This document shows positions 1 through 7,650 of a stretch of 40,383 bases of DNA, piece after piece (positions within the stretch are counted from its first letter, which is position 1; every line of letters starts with the position of its first letter). Source of the DNA: JBAQMG01 sp049302575. Its GTDB lineage: Bacteria > Bacillota > Desulfitobacteriia > Desulfitobacteriales > Desulfitobacteriaceae. The stretch is from positions 1 to 40,383 of the forward strand of contig JBAQMG010000039.1 in assembly GCA_049302575.1 (NCBI GenBank), written 5' to 3'. Made by a program: the position numbers and the translations under genes. Below the pieces are notes generated by a model. The model was not told the DNA's origin, did not search any database, and saw only the letters and a list, made by a program, of their open reading frames with translations.

Positions 1-111
1 CTGAATACCGCTGATCCCTCCACCAACAACCATTACATCTCCAAAATTACTCTCCCCTACACTATTACAAAGTTGTTGGATTTTTTCTTGTAGCATTAGT
101 TCTTGTTCCAC
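1..111 (-). CDS. FAD-dependent oxidoreductase, N-terminal fragment (HdrA/AorC-like partner of AOR)
   Basis: Only the first 37 codons are in the window; the gene runs off the left edge. From a GTG at 111 (GAGGTG ribosome site 7 nt upstream; an in-frame ATG follows at 96) the protein reads through to a dinucleotide-binding signature, VMVVGGGISGIQ, the classic GxGxxG Rossmann start of FAD enzymes. It follows the aldehyde oxidoreductase and ferredoxin-like genes on the same strand. That is where AorABC-type and BamBCD-type complexes encode the FAD or HdrA-like subunit that links the tungsten enzyme to NAD or ferredoxin. The Rossmann motif is seen; the assignment as the AOR partner is inferred from position. 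A thioredoxin reductase-like or HdrA-like protein would look the same at this length. Confidence 0.7.
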   Translation of the reverse strand, partial: MEQELMLQEKIQQLCNSVGESNFGDVMVVGGGISGIQ

Positions 112-117
112 TTTCTA

Positions 118-287
118 TCACCTCTTCGGTTTTAAGGTGTCCGACAGTCCGGGTTCTGTCTGATCAGCCGCATTTAATTTGTTGAGCAGTTTAGTCTCTC
201 TGGGTGGAATCAGTATTTGACGTCGTCTGCACCGTTCTCTTTTATTTCATCAATTGCCTATTTGAAGAGGGCTACAGTCTTCACCAT
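118..287 (-). pseudogene. Degenerate small ORF between the ferredoxin and FAD genes (possible MoaD/ThiS-like remnant)
   Basis: An ATG at 287 starts a reading frame that meets TAG at 258-260 after nine codons, continues in frame as AIDEIKENGADDVKY, then hits TGA. From about 215 a second frame stays open for some 30 codons (IPPRETKLLNKLN and onward) and ends in TGA at 118-120, just before the ribosome site of the next gene. The two halves look coding-like and would form one protein of roughly 55 residues if one stop and one frameshift were repaired. A small sulfur-carrier (MoaD/ThiS) gene would fit this operon type, but no terminal Gly-Gly is visible, so identity is a guess. It may also be non-coding. 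Confidence 0.3.
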
Positions 288-312
288 TTTTAACTTCTTT
301 CAGCTTAATGTC

Positions 313-843
313 TTAGCCCTTCTGTGACATTCGGGCAACGGTATCCACTAACTTCTGTAAGCCAAAGTTGTCTACCAATGATTTCAGTCCTATCTCCATC
401 TCACCCAGTTTCACTTCTTCTTCAACTTCCTCTTCTCTTTCTTCGTAAATCAGAACATCATTTATGCACCACTGAACACAGAGCGGCTTTTCTTCACCTT
501 CACACATATCGCATCTTATCGGGAGACCGGAATCCGGCTCTATGAATCTGCCCCTGGCTGGGCAGGAAGCCTTGCAGAAGGTGCACTCGTCATATTCCTT
601 GCCGTCAATCAAATATGTTTCTCTACCCATGCATTCAGCTGGCGTATACTCACCCGCGAATACCGGAAAAAATATATCTTTTAGTCGGTGACTAATCACC
701 CGAATACGGGATCTAGCCGGATTATTGCTGCTGTATTTCGGCACAGCGTGAAAAGCAGAGCAGATCACCTCACATGTCCGACAGCCATTGCACTTATCTG
801 CGTCAATTTTGATTGTCTTGATTTTCTTCTTAATCTTGGCCAT
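313..843 (-). CDS. 4Fe-4S ferredoxin-like electron-transfer subunit of the AOR complex (AorA/BamC-like)
   Basis: This 176-residue protein probably carries electrons between the tungsten subunit and the FAD subunit in the cytoplasm. After a lysine-rich start it has a full cluster motif at Cys18, 21, 24 and 28 (CNGCRTCEVIC). Further cysteine groups follow: CTFCKASC around residue 90, then CDMCEGEEKPLCVQWC around residue 115, consistent with three or four 4Fe-4S clusters. The C-terminal 45 residues are Glu-rich and helical without cysteines. Its start overlaps the end of the AOR gene by 14 bp, implying translational coupling. The arrangement AOR, Fe-S, FAD matches AorABC and BamBCD systems. The exact electron acceptor cannot be read from the sequence. 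Confidence 0.8.
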   Translation of the reverse strand: MAKIKKKIKTIKIDADKCNGCRTCEVICSAFHAVPKYSSNNPARSRIRVISHRLKDIFFPVFAGEYTPAECMGRETYLIDGKEYDECTFCKASCPARGRFIEPDSGLPIRCDMCEGEEKPLCVQWCINDVLIYEEREEEVEEEVKLGEMEIGLKSLVDNFGLQKLVDTVARMSQKG

Positions 844-2800
844 CTTTTAATATCCCTCTCTTTTCAAGGTCATCTGCAACATAACCCAAATCTAATTCCT
901 CTAATCTTGCTCTAGTAGGAATAGCATCATTGTTCCATCCCTTAAATTTATAATACGTAGATAAGAGTTTTTCTTCGAGCTTGGGAAATCTATGTCTCCA
1001 ATGGTCTTCAGGCGGCTTCTCATCAGCTCTGCTCATACCTCTCCTATTATTAAACGCCCTGTGTAAATTTCGGCTCCGATTGACTATTTTCGTTAATCCA
1101 GCTTCATCTAGATCCATCCCAGTTGCTGCATTAATAAATTTCGGGTAATTGTGGATATGATAAGCGGGCTTAAAGCAAAATGATCCCATACCGGCGCACA
1201 ACCCGAGGGCGTCATCAACGTTATGCACCATCTCCATCCAATCCACAAGTTCACAGGAGATTTCAGGAGTTGGGTAATAAGGATTGGCAAATTCTCCGCG
1301 CGGTTCCCAGTCTAGGAAATACTGCTTAAATTTTTCATCTGGAAGCTGGGGCCAGTCCTTAACAAAGCTTTCTCTCATCTCTCTCGTGGGAAAAGCCGCC
1401 TGGGGCCAATTCCCTTCAATTTGGGTAATGCTTATCTTCTCGTTGGTAGCATACATCAGAAAATAAAGGGGATCAAACATTCCCAGCTTGATAATCATCT
1501 GCTCATGTTTCTTAGTGGTATTATGATCATATTCCTCTGCGCCTTTGCCAATCCTGCGAGCCGCCCAATAAGTGCCGTCGGCCAGAATATCTCCGATTCC
1601 TTCCCGTCGGGCAATTTTGTCAAGCAACCAGAAAAATCTCCCCTCTTTATCGGTCGGGCAACCTGCGAAATCCTCATCAGTCAGAATGCCGGCTTCATGG
1701 AGTTCAACAGCGAAGGCCATTACTTGCGGGGTTGAAAATGAGTCCAGTCCATACTCAAAAGCACGCTCACAAATTCTCCAAGAAAAATCTAGGTCGTCTA
1801 TATACGCCGCATATAAATAGGTGAGTTTCGAGAAGCATTTCATCATGTATCTTGGAACATCCTCGAAGGATATTAATGCTCCGCATTGCATAGGACAGTT
1901 AAAGCAGCTTATGAACCGCTTGATCGCACTTCTTTGACTCTTCCCCCAACTCTCCTCGATTTCCTTGGTCCAGAAGTCTTTTCTCCGTTCGCGGGCATTT
2001 CCCCAAGCAAAACTTTCAGAATGCCACTTCTCATCAACATGTTTCATCATCTGCGGCCCACCGACCCCGGACATAATAGGCATTACCTCCTGAAGGGGAT
2101 TGGCATTTCGGTGTTTGATAAATTCCGTCAAATCCTTCAAATGCTCCATAAGTTCAGGCCCTCGGGCTATATTGATGTCCTTATTTCCGCGAACAACTAT
2201 CGCCTTTATCCCTTTGTCTCCCATGACGGCACCTCCACCGCCCCGGCTGGCACTCGACCTAGCTTGCTCAATGGACGCCATGAAAACCCGATTTTCACCA
2301 GCCAAGCCGATAGCGCTCACCTGGGCCTCTGGCTCATTCAACTCATTTCTTATAAGGTCTTGCGTTTCCAGAGCACCTTTACCCTTCAAATGGGAGGCAT
2401 CACGTATTTCTACTTTGTCATTGTGTATCCATATATAAATCAGTTTGGGGGACTTGCCGCGAATGATCACTTTATCGTAGCCGGCATATTTCAATTCCGC
2501 CGACCAAAATCCCCCCATCATTGGATAGGCCAGTAAATCCGTCTGAGGAGAAATAAAGGAAACAAGGGTACGATTAGCGCTAAAAGCAGGTGTACCGCAT
2601 AAGAGACCGCTACTGAATATCAGTAAATTCTCAGGATCAAATGCTTTAACTTCAGGGGGAACCCTATCCCAGTGAATCTTGACGCTGGTACCAAGACCTC
2701 CCAGATGAAGTTCCATTAATTTCGGGTCAGTTTCTACCTTCTCAATATTTCCTGTGGTTAAATCAATTTCTAAATTATAGCCTGTCTCTGCATATCTCAT
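830..2800 (-). CDS. Aldehyde ferredoxin oxidoreductase family, catalytic tungsten/molybdenum subunit
   Basis: A 656-residue, full-length member of the AOR family, which oxidises aldehydes or reduces acids using a tungsten bis-pterin cofactor and a 4Fe-4S cluster. The N-terminal domain starts typically (ETGYNLEIDLTTG) and the GGGGAVMGDKG segment near residue 190 belongs to the pterin-binding region. The cluster cysteines are Cys299, Cys302 and Cys306 (CFNCPMQC), with the fourth in DDALGLC at Cys535. A strong GGGAGG site precedes the ATG. The following ferredoxin-like and FAD genes suggest an AorABC- or BamBCD-style complex rather than the single-subunit archaeal AOR. Substrate cannot be assigned; BamB-like acyl-CoA chemistry is possible but less likely in this context. 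Downstream of fdhA, so both enzymes draw on the pterin cofactor. Confidence 0.9.
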   Translation of the reverse strand: MRYAETGYNLEIDLTTGNIEKVETDPKLMELHLGGLGTSVKIHWDRVPPEVKAFDPENLLIFSSGLLCGTPAFSANRTLVSFISPQTDLLAYPMMGGFWSAELKYAGYDKVIIRGKSPKLIYIWIHNDKVEIRDASHLKGKGALETQDLIRNELNEPEAQVSAIGLAGENRVFMASIEQARSSASRGGGGAVMGDKGIKAIVVRGNKDINIARGPELMEHLKDLTEFIKHRNANPLQEVMPIMSGVGGPQMMKHVDEKWHSESFAWGNARERRKDFWTKEIEESWGKSQRSAIKRFISCFNCPMQCGALISFEDVPRYMMKCFSKLTYLYAAYIDDLDFSWRICERAFEYGLDSFSTPQVMAFAVELHEAGILTDEDFAGCPTDKEGRFFWLLDKIARREGIGDILADGTYWAARRIGKGAEEYDHNTTKKHEQMIIKLGMFDPLYFLMYATNEKISITQIEGNWPQAAFPTREMRESFVKDWPQLPDEKFKQYFLDWEPRGEFANPYYPTPEISCELVDWMEMVHNVDDALGLCAGMGSFCFKPAYHIHNYPKFINAATGMDLDEAGLTKIVNRSRNLHRAFNNRRGMSRADEKPPEDHWRHRFPKLEEKLLSTYYKFKGWNNDAIPTRARLEELDLGYVADDLEKRGILKDGQD

Positions 2801-2922
2801 TTTTTCAACCTCCCAAGGTGTATTTTTGCTATGAATAATCCAGCCATTCGTGAGCGTGCCCGCCTGCGCTGCTCCAGATCAAGTCTTTTCAAATGTTGGT
2901 CTTAAACCTGATTGTCGCCTCT

Positions 2923-3645
2923 TTAATTATGCTTCCAGAAGCAATACAAACATTTACTTGAACATATTTGCCGTGGAATCAATTGTTGCTTAATAGGACA
3001 TGAACAGGTAGGTCGTTGACCTGAATGCCCAACAAGATCAGCCTTGATCCCTAAAATATCAAGATCCCGCTGACTGACACACCCTAACTTGTCTTTAGTA
3101 CTCTCAGCACAGGCTTCAAAGAACAAATAATCTTTACGATACCCTTCAAGCATATTCATAACATAAATAATTTCATCTTCTGACGCATTAAAATTACCAC
3201 AATAAGGATCAGGTAATCCTGCTTTAATAAGGCGTTCACGAACATGCGGATATATATCAACTATCGAATACCGAACTCTCTGGATCCTAGTATTCTTAAA
3301 AGTTTTAATAACCTTAGAAGCTAATTCAATTCCTTCCTTAGTGGGAAATATAGGATCAACTCTAAGAACAATCTGATTTTGCGGAAAACCAGCCTCAATT
3401 AATTTATGAAACTGAATTAGAGTAGTACTCAAGTCAGGCACTTTAGCCTCAAAAATAGTACCTCCATAGCCTGTACAGGTCATATGAAAGATAACTTTAG
3501 CTTGCTGTGCCACAAGACTATGAATTAAGTCATTATTAAGATGTTTAGAAATGATAACTGCCATAGTAACTTCAAACATCTTATCAACCCACGAAAGATC
3601 AAGACCTGCATCAGCATTCTCTGTAATACCGAATAGATCAGCCAA
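2923..3645 (-). CDS. DUF1848-like protein with C-terminal cysteine cluster
   Basis: A 240-residue protein read from a TTG with a perfect GGAGG 8 nt upstream. The middle (HMTCTGYGGTIFEAKVPD, then IVLRVDPIFPTKEGI) resembles the TIM-barrel-like body of DUF1848 proteins. The C-terminus carries the family's cysteine signature, CSCPIKQQLIPRQICSSKC followed by LYCF, likely an Fe-S site. The family is of unknown function and is often compared with radical-SAM and spore-photoproduct-lyase-like proteins. It is about 30-60 residues shorter at the N-terminus than I expect for DUF1848, lacking the usual SRRTDIP start, so it may be truncated. It lies between the moeA fragment and AOR on the same strand, 122 bp before AOR, possibly in one transcript. 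Role unknown. Confidence 0.6.
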   Translation of the reverse strand: MADLFGITENADAGLDLSWVDKMFEVTMAVIISKHLNNDLIHSLVAQQAKVIFHMTCTGYGGTIFEAKVPDLSTTLIQFHKLIEAGFPQNQIVLRVDPIFPTKEGIELASKVIKTFKNTRIQRVRYSIVDIYPHVRERLIKAGLPDPYCGNFNASEDEIIYVMNMLEGYRKDYLFFEACAESTKDKLGCVSQRDLDILGIKADLVGHSGQRPTCSCPIKQQLIPRQICSSKCLYCFWKHN

Positions 3646-3664
3646 AAATATAACCTCCTATTTA

Positions 3665-3904
3665 TTAAGTACCCTCACCACTAGCTACACTCCCGAAAAA
3701 GTCATGATCTGCGGAGATTTCACCCATAATTGCGAACTGTCTTTTTCTAGTATCGTTGGTGATAATCGCATAACCGTCAACCGCGGCTCGATTAAAAGAG
3801 AATATGTTTATTTTGGCATAATGCTCTTCTTCAAGCTCTCTTCCACGAGAATGTTGCAATGCGACTATAGTTCCCACAGTTTCAGTCACGTGAATCTCTC
3901 TCAT
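3665..3904 (-). pseudogene. MoeA N-terminal fragment (molybdopterin molybdenumtransferase remnant)
   Basis: A 79-codon ORF with AAGGG before its ATG. Residues 1-15 (MREIHVTETVGTIVA) resemble the start of molybdopterin-binding proteins, and FNRAAVDGYAIITNDT matches the MoeA signature SxxDGYAVxxxDT. MoeA inserts molybdenum or tungsten into molybdopterin and is normally about 400 residues, so at least 80 percent is missing. The ORF ends in GSVASGEGT just before the ribosome site of the DUF1848-like gene, with no further MoeA sequence. I read it as a decayed moeA that once served the AOR operon. It could still be translated as a small protein, since start and ribosome site look intact. Confidence 0.55.
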
Positions 3905-3992
3905 ATTCGACCCTTAACTAATATTAACTCATAAAATAGAGAAAACTTACCATAAAACAAAAAAAAGACTAGTAATGATGCTGCTTCAACCT

Positions 3993-4021
3993 ATTACACT
4001 GGTTGAATTTGTTTAAACCAA
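3993..4021 (-). promoter_or_regulatory. Candidate promoter for the aor operon
   Basis: On the minus strand TTGGTT (4016-4021) and TGTAAT (3993-3998) are separated by 17 bp. The -10 box is 5/6 and the -35 box is weak (3/6), as expected for an activator-dependent promoter. It lies about 90 bp before the moeA-fragment start and 40 bp downstream of the phased site array at 4063-4185. Confidence 0.35.
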
Positions 4022-4062
4022 TATTTTAAAATGTATTGATTTATTTAATAATCCTCGATCAA

Positions 4063-4185
4063 CAATATATGTCAATAATATTTCTACTTACTAGAATCGC
4101 GATATATGTCGTATATTAACATTATCAACTATTTTATGATATATGTCAAGAAATTAAATTGTTAAATATTTCATGACATATATCA
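4063..4185. promoter_or_regulatory. Array of four 12-bp palindromic sites with exact 37-bp period
   Basis: The sites are CAATATATGTCA (4063-4074), CGATATATGTCG (4100-4111), TGATATATGTCA (4137-4148) and TGACATATATCA (4174-4185). Start-to-start distances are 37, 37 and 37 bp, close to 3.5 helical turns. Sites 2 to 4 are palindromic except at one base pair, and sites 3 and 4 are exact reverse complements (14-bp arms counting flanks, 4135-4148 and 4174-4187). The array fills the AT-rich gap between fdhA and the aor operon (3905-4288), which otherwise holds only the candidate promoter. I infer a regulator-binding array, possibly for the ModE-type protein encoded at 7073; no binding evidence exists here. 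Confidence 0.6.
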
Positions 4186-4288
4186 TATATTCCTATTGTT
4201 GCATATTTTCCTTACGTTATCCTGCCTTTTCTCGTTTAACCTCATGGGTAAGTAAAATAACAGCTATCTATCCTCGATCATCCCCTAT

Positions 4289-6958
4289 CTAAGAGTATTT
4301 TTCTATTTTAACTGCAGAAACTTTATATTCTGCGGTCTTAGAAATGGGGTCAAAAGCGGCATTGGTAAGTTCGTTGACGGGGGATTCTTTATAATGGAAG
4401 GTCATAAATATTAAGCCAGGTGATACACGATCAGACAAAGTTACCTTGGTCACGATAGAACCCCTCCGAGATGTAACTCTTATTTTATCTCCCTCACCTA
4501 TGCCAATTTTAGTCGCATCCTGGGGATTTATCTGAGCCAGTTCATGTGGACGCAGGGCATCTAGGTTTTTTGAATGTCTGGTCATAATATTGTAATGATA
4601 CAGCATCCGGCCAGTAGTCAAAATGATCGGATATTCATCATTGGTAAGTTCCGCTGGTGCCTGATATTCAATACCCTGCAAAAGCCCCTTACCTCTAGGA
4701 AAGCTGTCTTTATGCAGGCACATGGTACCTAAGTGCTCCTTATCCGTACAAGGCCACTGAAGTCCTACTTTATCAATTCGTTCATAAGTAATACCTGCAT
4801 ATATTGGCGTGTATTTCCTTATCTCTTCAAAAATATCTTCAGCACAACTATAACTCATTTCATAGCCCATACGCTTTGACAAATCACAGATGATTTCCCA
4901 ATCCAACCGGCAATCACCTGGCGCTTCAACAGCTTTTCGCACCCGTTGTACCCGCCGCTCTGTGTTTGTGAAGGTTCCGTCCTTTTCCGCATAGCAGGCA
5001 GCCGGTAAAAATACATCGGCGTATTGCGCAGTTTCAGTTAAATATAAGTCCTGTACTACCAAAAATTCCAAAGATTCCATAGCCTTTCGCACGTGATTAG
5101 CATCGGGATCAGTAAGTACAGGGTCCTCACCCACTACGTACATGCCTTTCAATTTACCATAATGAGCCATGTCCAGCATCTCCGGAATCCTTAAGCCCAT
5201 TTTACGATCTAGTTTAGCTCCCCAAGCCTGTTCAAAATGTTCTACATTGGCTGGATCTGATATAGCTTTGTAGCCAGGGAAAACATTTGGCAGGGCCCCC
5301 ATATCACAGGCACCCTGTACATTATTCTGGCCCCTTAAAGGATTGACACCGGCATGTTCTACACCAACATGTCCTGTTACCATAGCCAGATTAGCCAAGC
5401 TCATCACATTATCGGTACCAGTTGTATGTTCGGTGATGCCCAAAGTATAAAATATCCCCGCTCTTTCCGTCTTGGCATAGAGTTCGGCAACGGCGTATAA
5501 CTTATCAACAGGTATACCAGTAATCTGACTAACTATGTCGGGGGTGTATTTCTGGGTCACAGCCCACATATCAGCATAGCCCTCACAGCGTTCTTTGATA
5601 AATTTCTCATTTGCCCAACCCTCAGTAACAATTATATTAATCAGACCATTGATCAACGCTGCGTCTGAACCTGGAATTAAAGGCAGCCATAAGGTTGAAA
5701 AATCCGCTAATTCTGTCCTCCTAGGGTCGATAACTATCAACTTAGCCCCCCGCTGAGCTGCCTTTTTCATTTTGTTACCAATGATTGGGTGAGCCTCAGT
5801 GGCGTTAGAACCAATAATGAACAACACATCGTTGAACTCAATTTCACCTATTGAATTCGTCATTGCTCCGCTTCCAAACGAAATGGCCAGACCAGCCACA
5901 GTGGGAGCGTGTCAGGTCCTGGCACAGTGGTCTACATTATTAGTACCTATTACAGCCCGCATAAACTTCTGCATTATCCAATTGTCTTCATTAGTACAAC
6001 GGGCAGAACTTAGGGCCGCTATAGCATCACTGCCTTCTCTAGACTTAATTTCTCCAAATTTTTCAGCAACCAGACTTAGGGCTTCATCCCAACTGGCTTC
6101 TACAAATTCACCGTTTTGCTTGACTAAAGGTTTGGTTATTCTGTCCGGACTGTACATCAAGTCCGTGTGAAACCGCCCTTTCACGCATAGTGAACGGCCA
6201 TTCACAGGTGCCTCAGGATTGGCTGTTACACCTATGACCTTCCCTTCCTTCACATTGAGGTCGAAATTGCAGCCTGTACCACAGAAGGGGCAGGTTGTTC
6301 TTACTTTCTTTACCTCCCAAGGTCGGCTTCCTTTTAATTGCTTATTTACCAGAGCCCCAGTAGGGCAAACTCCGACACACTGGCCGCAAAAGCGACAAAA
6401 CTCCGTACTCAATGGTAAATTAAAGGGGGTTGTTACCATGGTGTTAAATCCGCGACCTACAAAATCAACCGTATCGGTCACTTGAATTTCGTGGCATACA
6501 CGCACACACTTGCCACATAATATGCATTTGTTCTGGTCTCTTTCTATAAGGTGATTTTCACTGTCAATAGGCAACTGTTTTTTCTCACCTAGGAAAGTAC
6601 TTTGCTTGATACCATACTTATAACTATAATCCTGCAGACGGCAATCACCGGTTTTCTCACAAGTCAAGCAGTCCTGAGGATGATTGGTCTGAAGGAGATC
6701 AAGTATCATTTTACGTGCTTCAACCACTTTTTCTGATTCGGTCTCAACCACCATACCTTCCGATACTTCGGTGGCACAAGCCGGAGCCAAGTTACGGTAT
6801 CCTTCAATTTCAACCACACACATCCGACAGGACGCAGCCACAATTAAATCTTTATCGTAGCAAAAATTAGGGATATCTATCCCGATCTCCCTGGCCGCTT
6901 CCAATATTATCGTACCCGGCTCAACGAACAGTTTTTGCCCGTTAATAATAATGTTCAC
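4289..6958 (-). CDS. fdhA: Selenocysteine-containing formate dehydrogenase, alpha subunit (read through UGA at 5912-5914)
   Basis: Catalyses reversible oxidation of formate to CO2 at a Mo/W bis-pterin site. An 889-residue protein is obtained by reading one in-frame TGA as selenocysteine, in the context HCART-Sec-HAPTVAGLAISFG, which matches the active site of FDH-H. Domains in order: 2Fe-2S ferredoxin (residues 1-80, ASCRMC), NuoG-type His/Cys cluster (CLTCEKTGDCRLQDY), two 4Fe-4S sites (CILCGKCVRVC, CRFCGQCVGVC), the 4Fe-4S cluster of the catalytic domain (CPFCGTGCNF), the pterin domains, and a C-terminal dinucleotide-binding domain. I place the start at the GTG at 6958, 8 nt after GGGTGGGG; a GTG at 6967 would overlap that site. 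Without recoding the gene appears as two ORFs (351 and 536 codons). No NuoF-like diaphorase partner is in the window. Confidence 0.93.
5883..5914 (-). promoter_or_regulatory. Bacterial SECIS element of fdhA
   Basis: Immediately after the UGA (5912-5914) the mRNA can form a stem GUGGC (5899-5895) with GCCAU (5887-5883), closing a loop UGGUCUG. The distance from UGA and the GGUCU loop match the E. coli fdhF SECIS bound by SelB. This supports selenocysteine insertion over a nonsense mutation. Confidence 0.85.
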
Positions 6959-6975
6959 TAATAACACCCCACCCT

Positions 6976-6993
6976 TATGTCTTTTTTGACATA
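6976..6993. promoter_or_regulatory. Perfect dyad in the fdhA 5' leader
   Basis: TATGTC and GACATA flank six T (18 bp in all). It lies in the transcribed leader, about 25-40 nt after the predicted start and just before the ribosome site. It could be an operator acting as a roadblock or a small RNA hairpin. Its half-site resembles the ATATGTC half of the array at 4063-4185. Confidence 0.4.
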
Positions 6994-7022
6994 TTCAAGA
7001 TAAAACAAAACTAACCTATTTA

Positions 7023-7052
7023 ATTCTACATTTTGTACCCTCATTATGTCAA
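7023..7052 (-). promoter_or_regulatory. Sigma-A-type promoter of fdhA
   Basis: Minus strand TTGACA (7047-7052, 6/6) and TAGAAT (7023-7028, 5/6) are 18 bp apart. Transcription would begin near 7016, giving a leader of about 58 nt before the GTG at 6958. It is the only clear promoter between the ModE-type gene and fdhA, so fdhA probably has its own transcript. Confidence 0.6.
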
Positions 7053-7072
7053 TAATTGAGTTGCAAAAAAAA

Positions 7073-7456
7073 TCATTCAATCGGAATGTTTGGCAAAAGC
7101 TTTTCAAAATATTGTGCAAATAAACTATCGACTGCCTTATATGATTCTTTCCTGAAGTCGTCGTAAAGCCGCAGTAGCTCTTTTCCTTCGGGTGTCAGTT
7201 CTGCTCCGCCATTATTTCCACCAATGTGTTTTACTAATAATTTAATTCCTAACCGTTCTTCTGTAGCTTTAATTTTCCCCCATGCTGCTCGGTAAGACAT
7301 ACCCAGTTTACTGGCTCCCTGACGAATGGAGCCATTCTCCTCAATTGCCTGAAGTAACAGTAGTCTGCCACTTCCAAAGACAACTTCACCGTCAGCTTCA
7401 ATCCAAATTTTAATTTTAGGGGTGAGCACCTTATTAATAAGCTTTTTTTCAGACAT
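7073..7456 (-). CDS. ModE-type (LysR-like helix-turn-helix) transcription regulator, DNA-binding domain only
   Basis: A 127-residue protein matching the N-terminal domain of ModE: a winged helix with LLLLQAIEENGSIRQGASKLGMSYRAAW, then LLVKHIGGNNGGAELTPEGK. In E. coli ModE this domain is followed by two Mop/TOBE domains that bind molybdate. Here the chain ends about 15 residues after the helical dimerisation segment, so the oxyanion sensor is missing, as in other stand-alone ModE-N proteins. Start chosen at the ATG at 7456; a GTG three codons upstream is possible. Its position before fdhA suggests control of molybdenum or tungsten enzymes. Whether it binds the sites at 4063-4185 is inference. 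Confidence 0.8.
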   Translation of the reverse strand: MSEKKLINKVLTPKIKIWIEADGEVVFGSGRLLLLQAIEENGSIRQGASKLGMSYRAAWGKIKATEERLGIKLLVKHIGGNNGGAELTPEGKELLRLYDDFRKESYKAVDSLFAQYFEKLLPNIPIE

Positions 7457-7532
7457 TTCAATCACTTTTTCTAAATTTTATTTACGATAAATCTTTTTTA
7501 ATTTAACCCAAAACCAGACAACAAACCTAAAC

Positions 7533-7619
7533 ATGATCGTGTCGGAACTGGCAGACGCGCTAGATTCAGGTTCTAGTGCTCGCAAGGGCATGGAGGTTCA
7601 AGTCCTCTCGACAGCACCA
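7533..7619 (+). tRNA. tRNA-Leu(CAG), with mispaired acceptor stem
   Basis: The anticodon arm CTAGA-TTCAGGT-TCTAG gives anticodon CAG (7567-7569). A long variable arm (GCTC-GCAA-GGGC), the T-arm with TTCAAGT and an encoded CCA (7617-7619) identify a class II leucine tRNA. The acceptor 3' strand CGACAGC calls for a 5' strand GCTGTCG, but the DNA at 7533-7539 reads ATGATCG. That leaves three mismatches and one G-U, and D-stem pair 10-25 is T-C. A rho-independent terminator follows. No promoter is evident in the 70 bp before it. It may be a functional but odd tRNA or a pseudo-tRNA with a replaced 5' end. Confidence 0.75.
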
Positions 7620-7630
7620 CTTAGAAACAC

Positions 7631-7650
7631 AAGGCCTTCGGGCCTTTTTT
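7631..7650 (+). terminator. Rho-independent terminator after tRNA-Leu
   Basis: AAGGCC-TTCG-GGCCTT followed by T residues; a tight UUCG tetraloop hairpin 11 nt after the CCA end. Confidence 0.85.

Noticed and set aside
4063..4185. Regular 12-bp repeats with 25-bp gaps as a CRISPR array
   Set aside because: Units are short imperfect palindromes, only four, one inverted, gaps AT-rich, and no cas genes nearby; fits operators better.
7043..7056. ATTATGTCAATAAT before fdhA as a further copy of the aor-side operator
   Set aside because: Its TGTCAA is the reverse complement of the TTGACA -35 box of a good fdhA promoter, which explains it without an operator.
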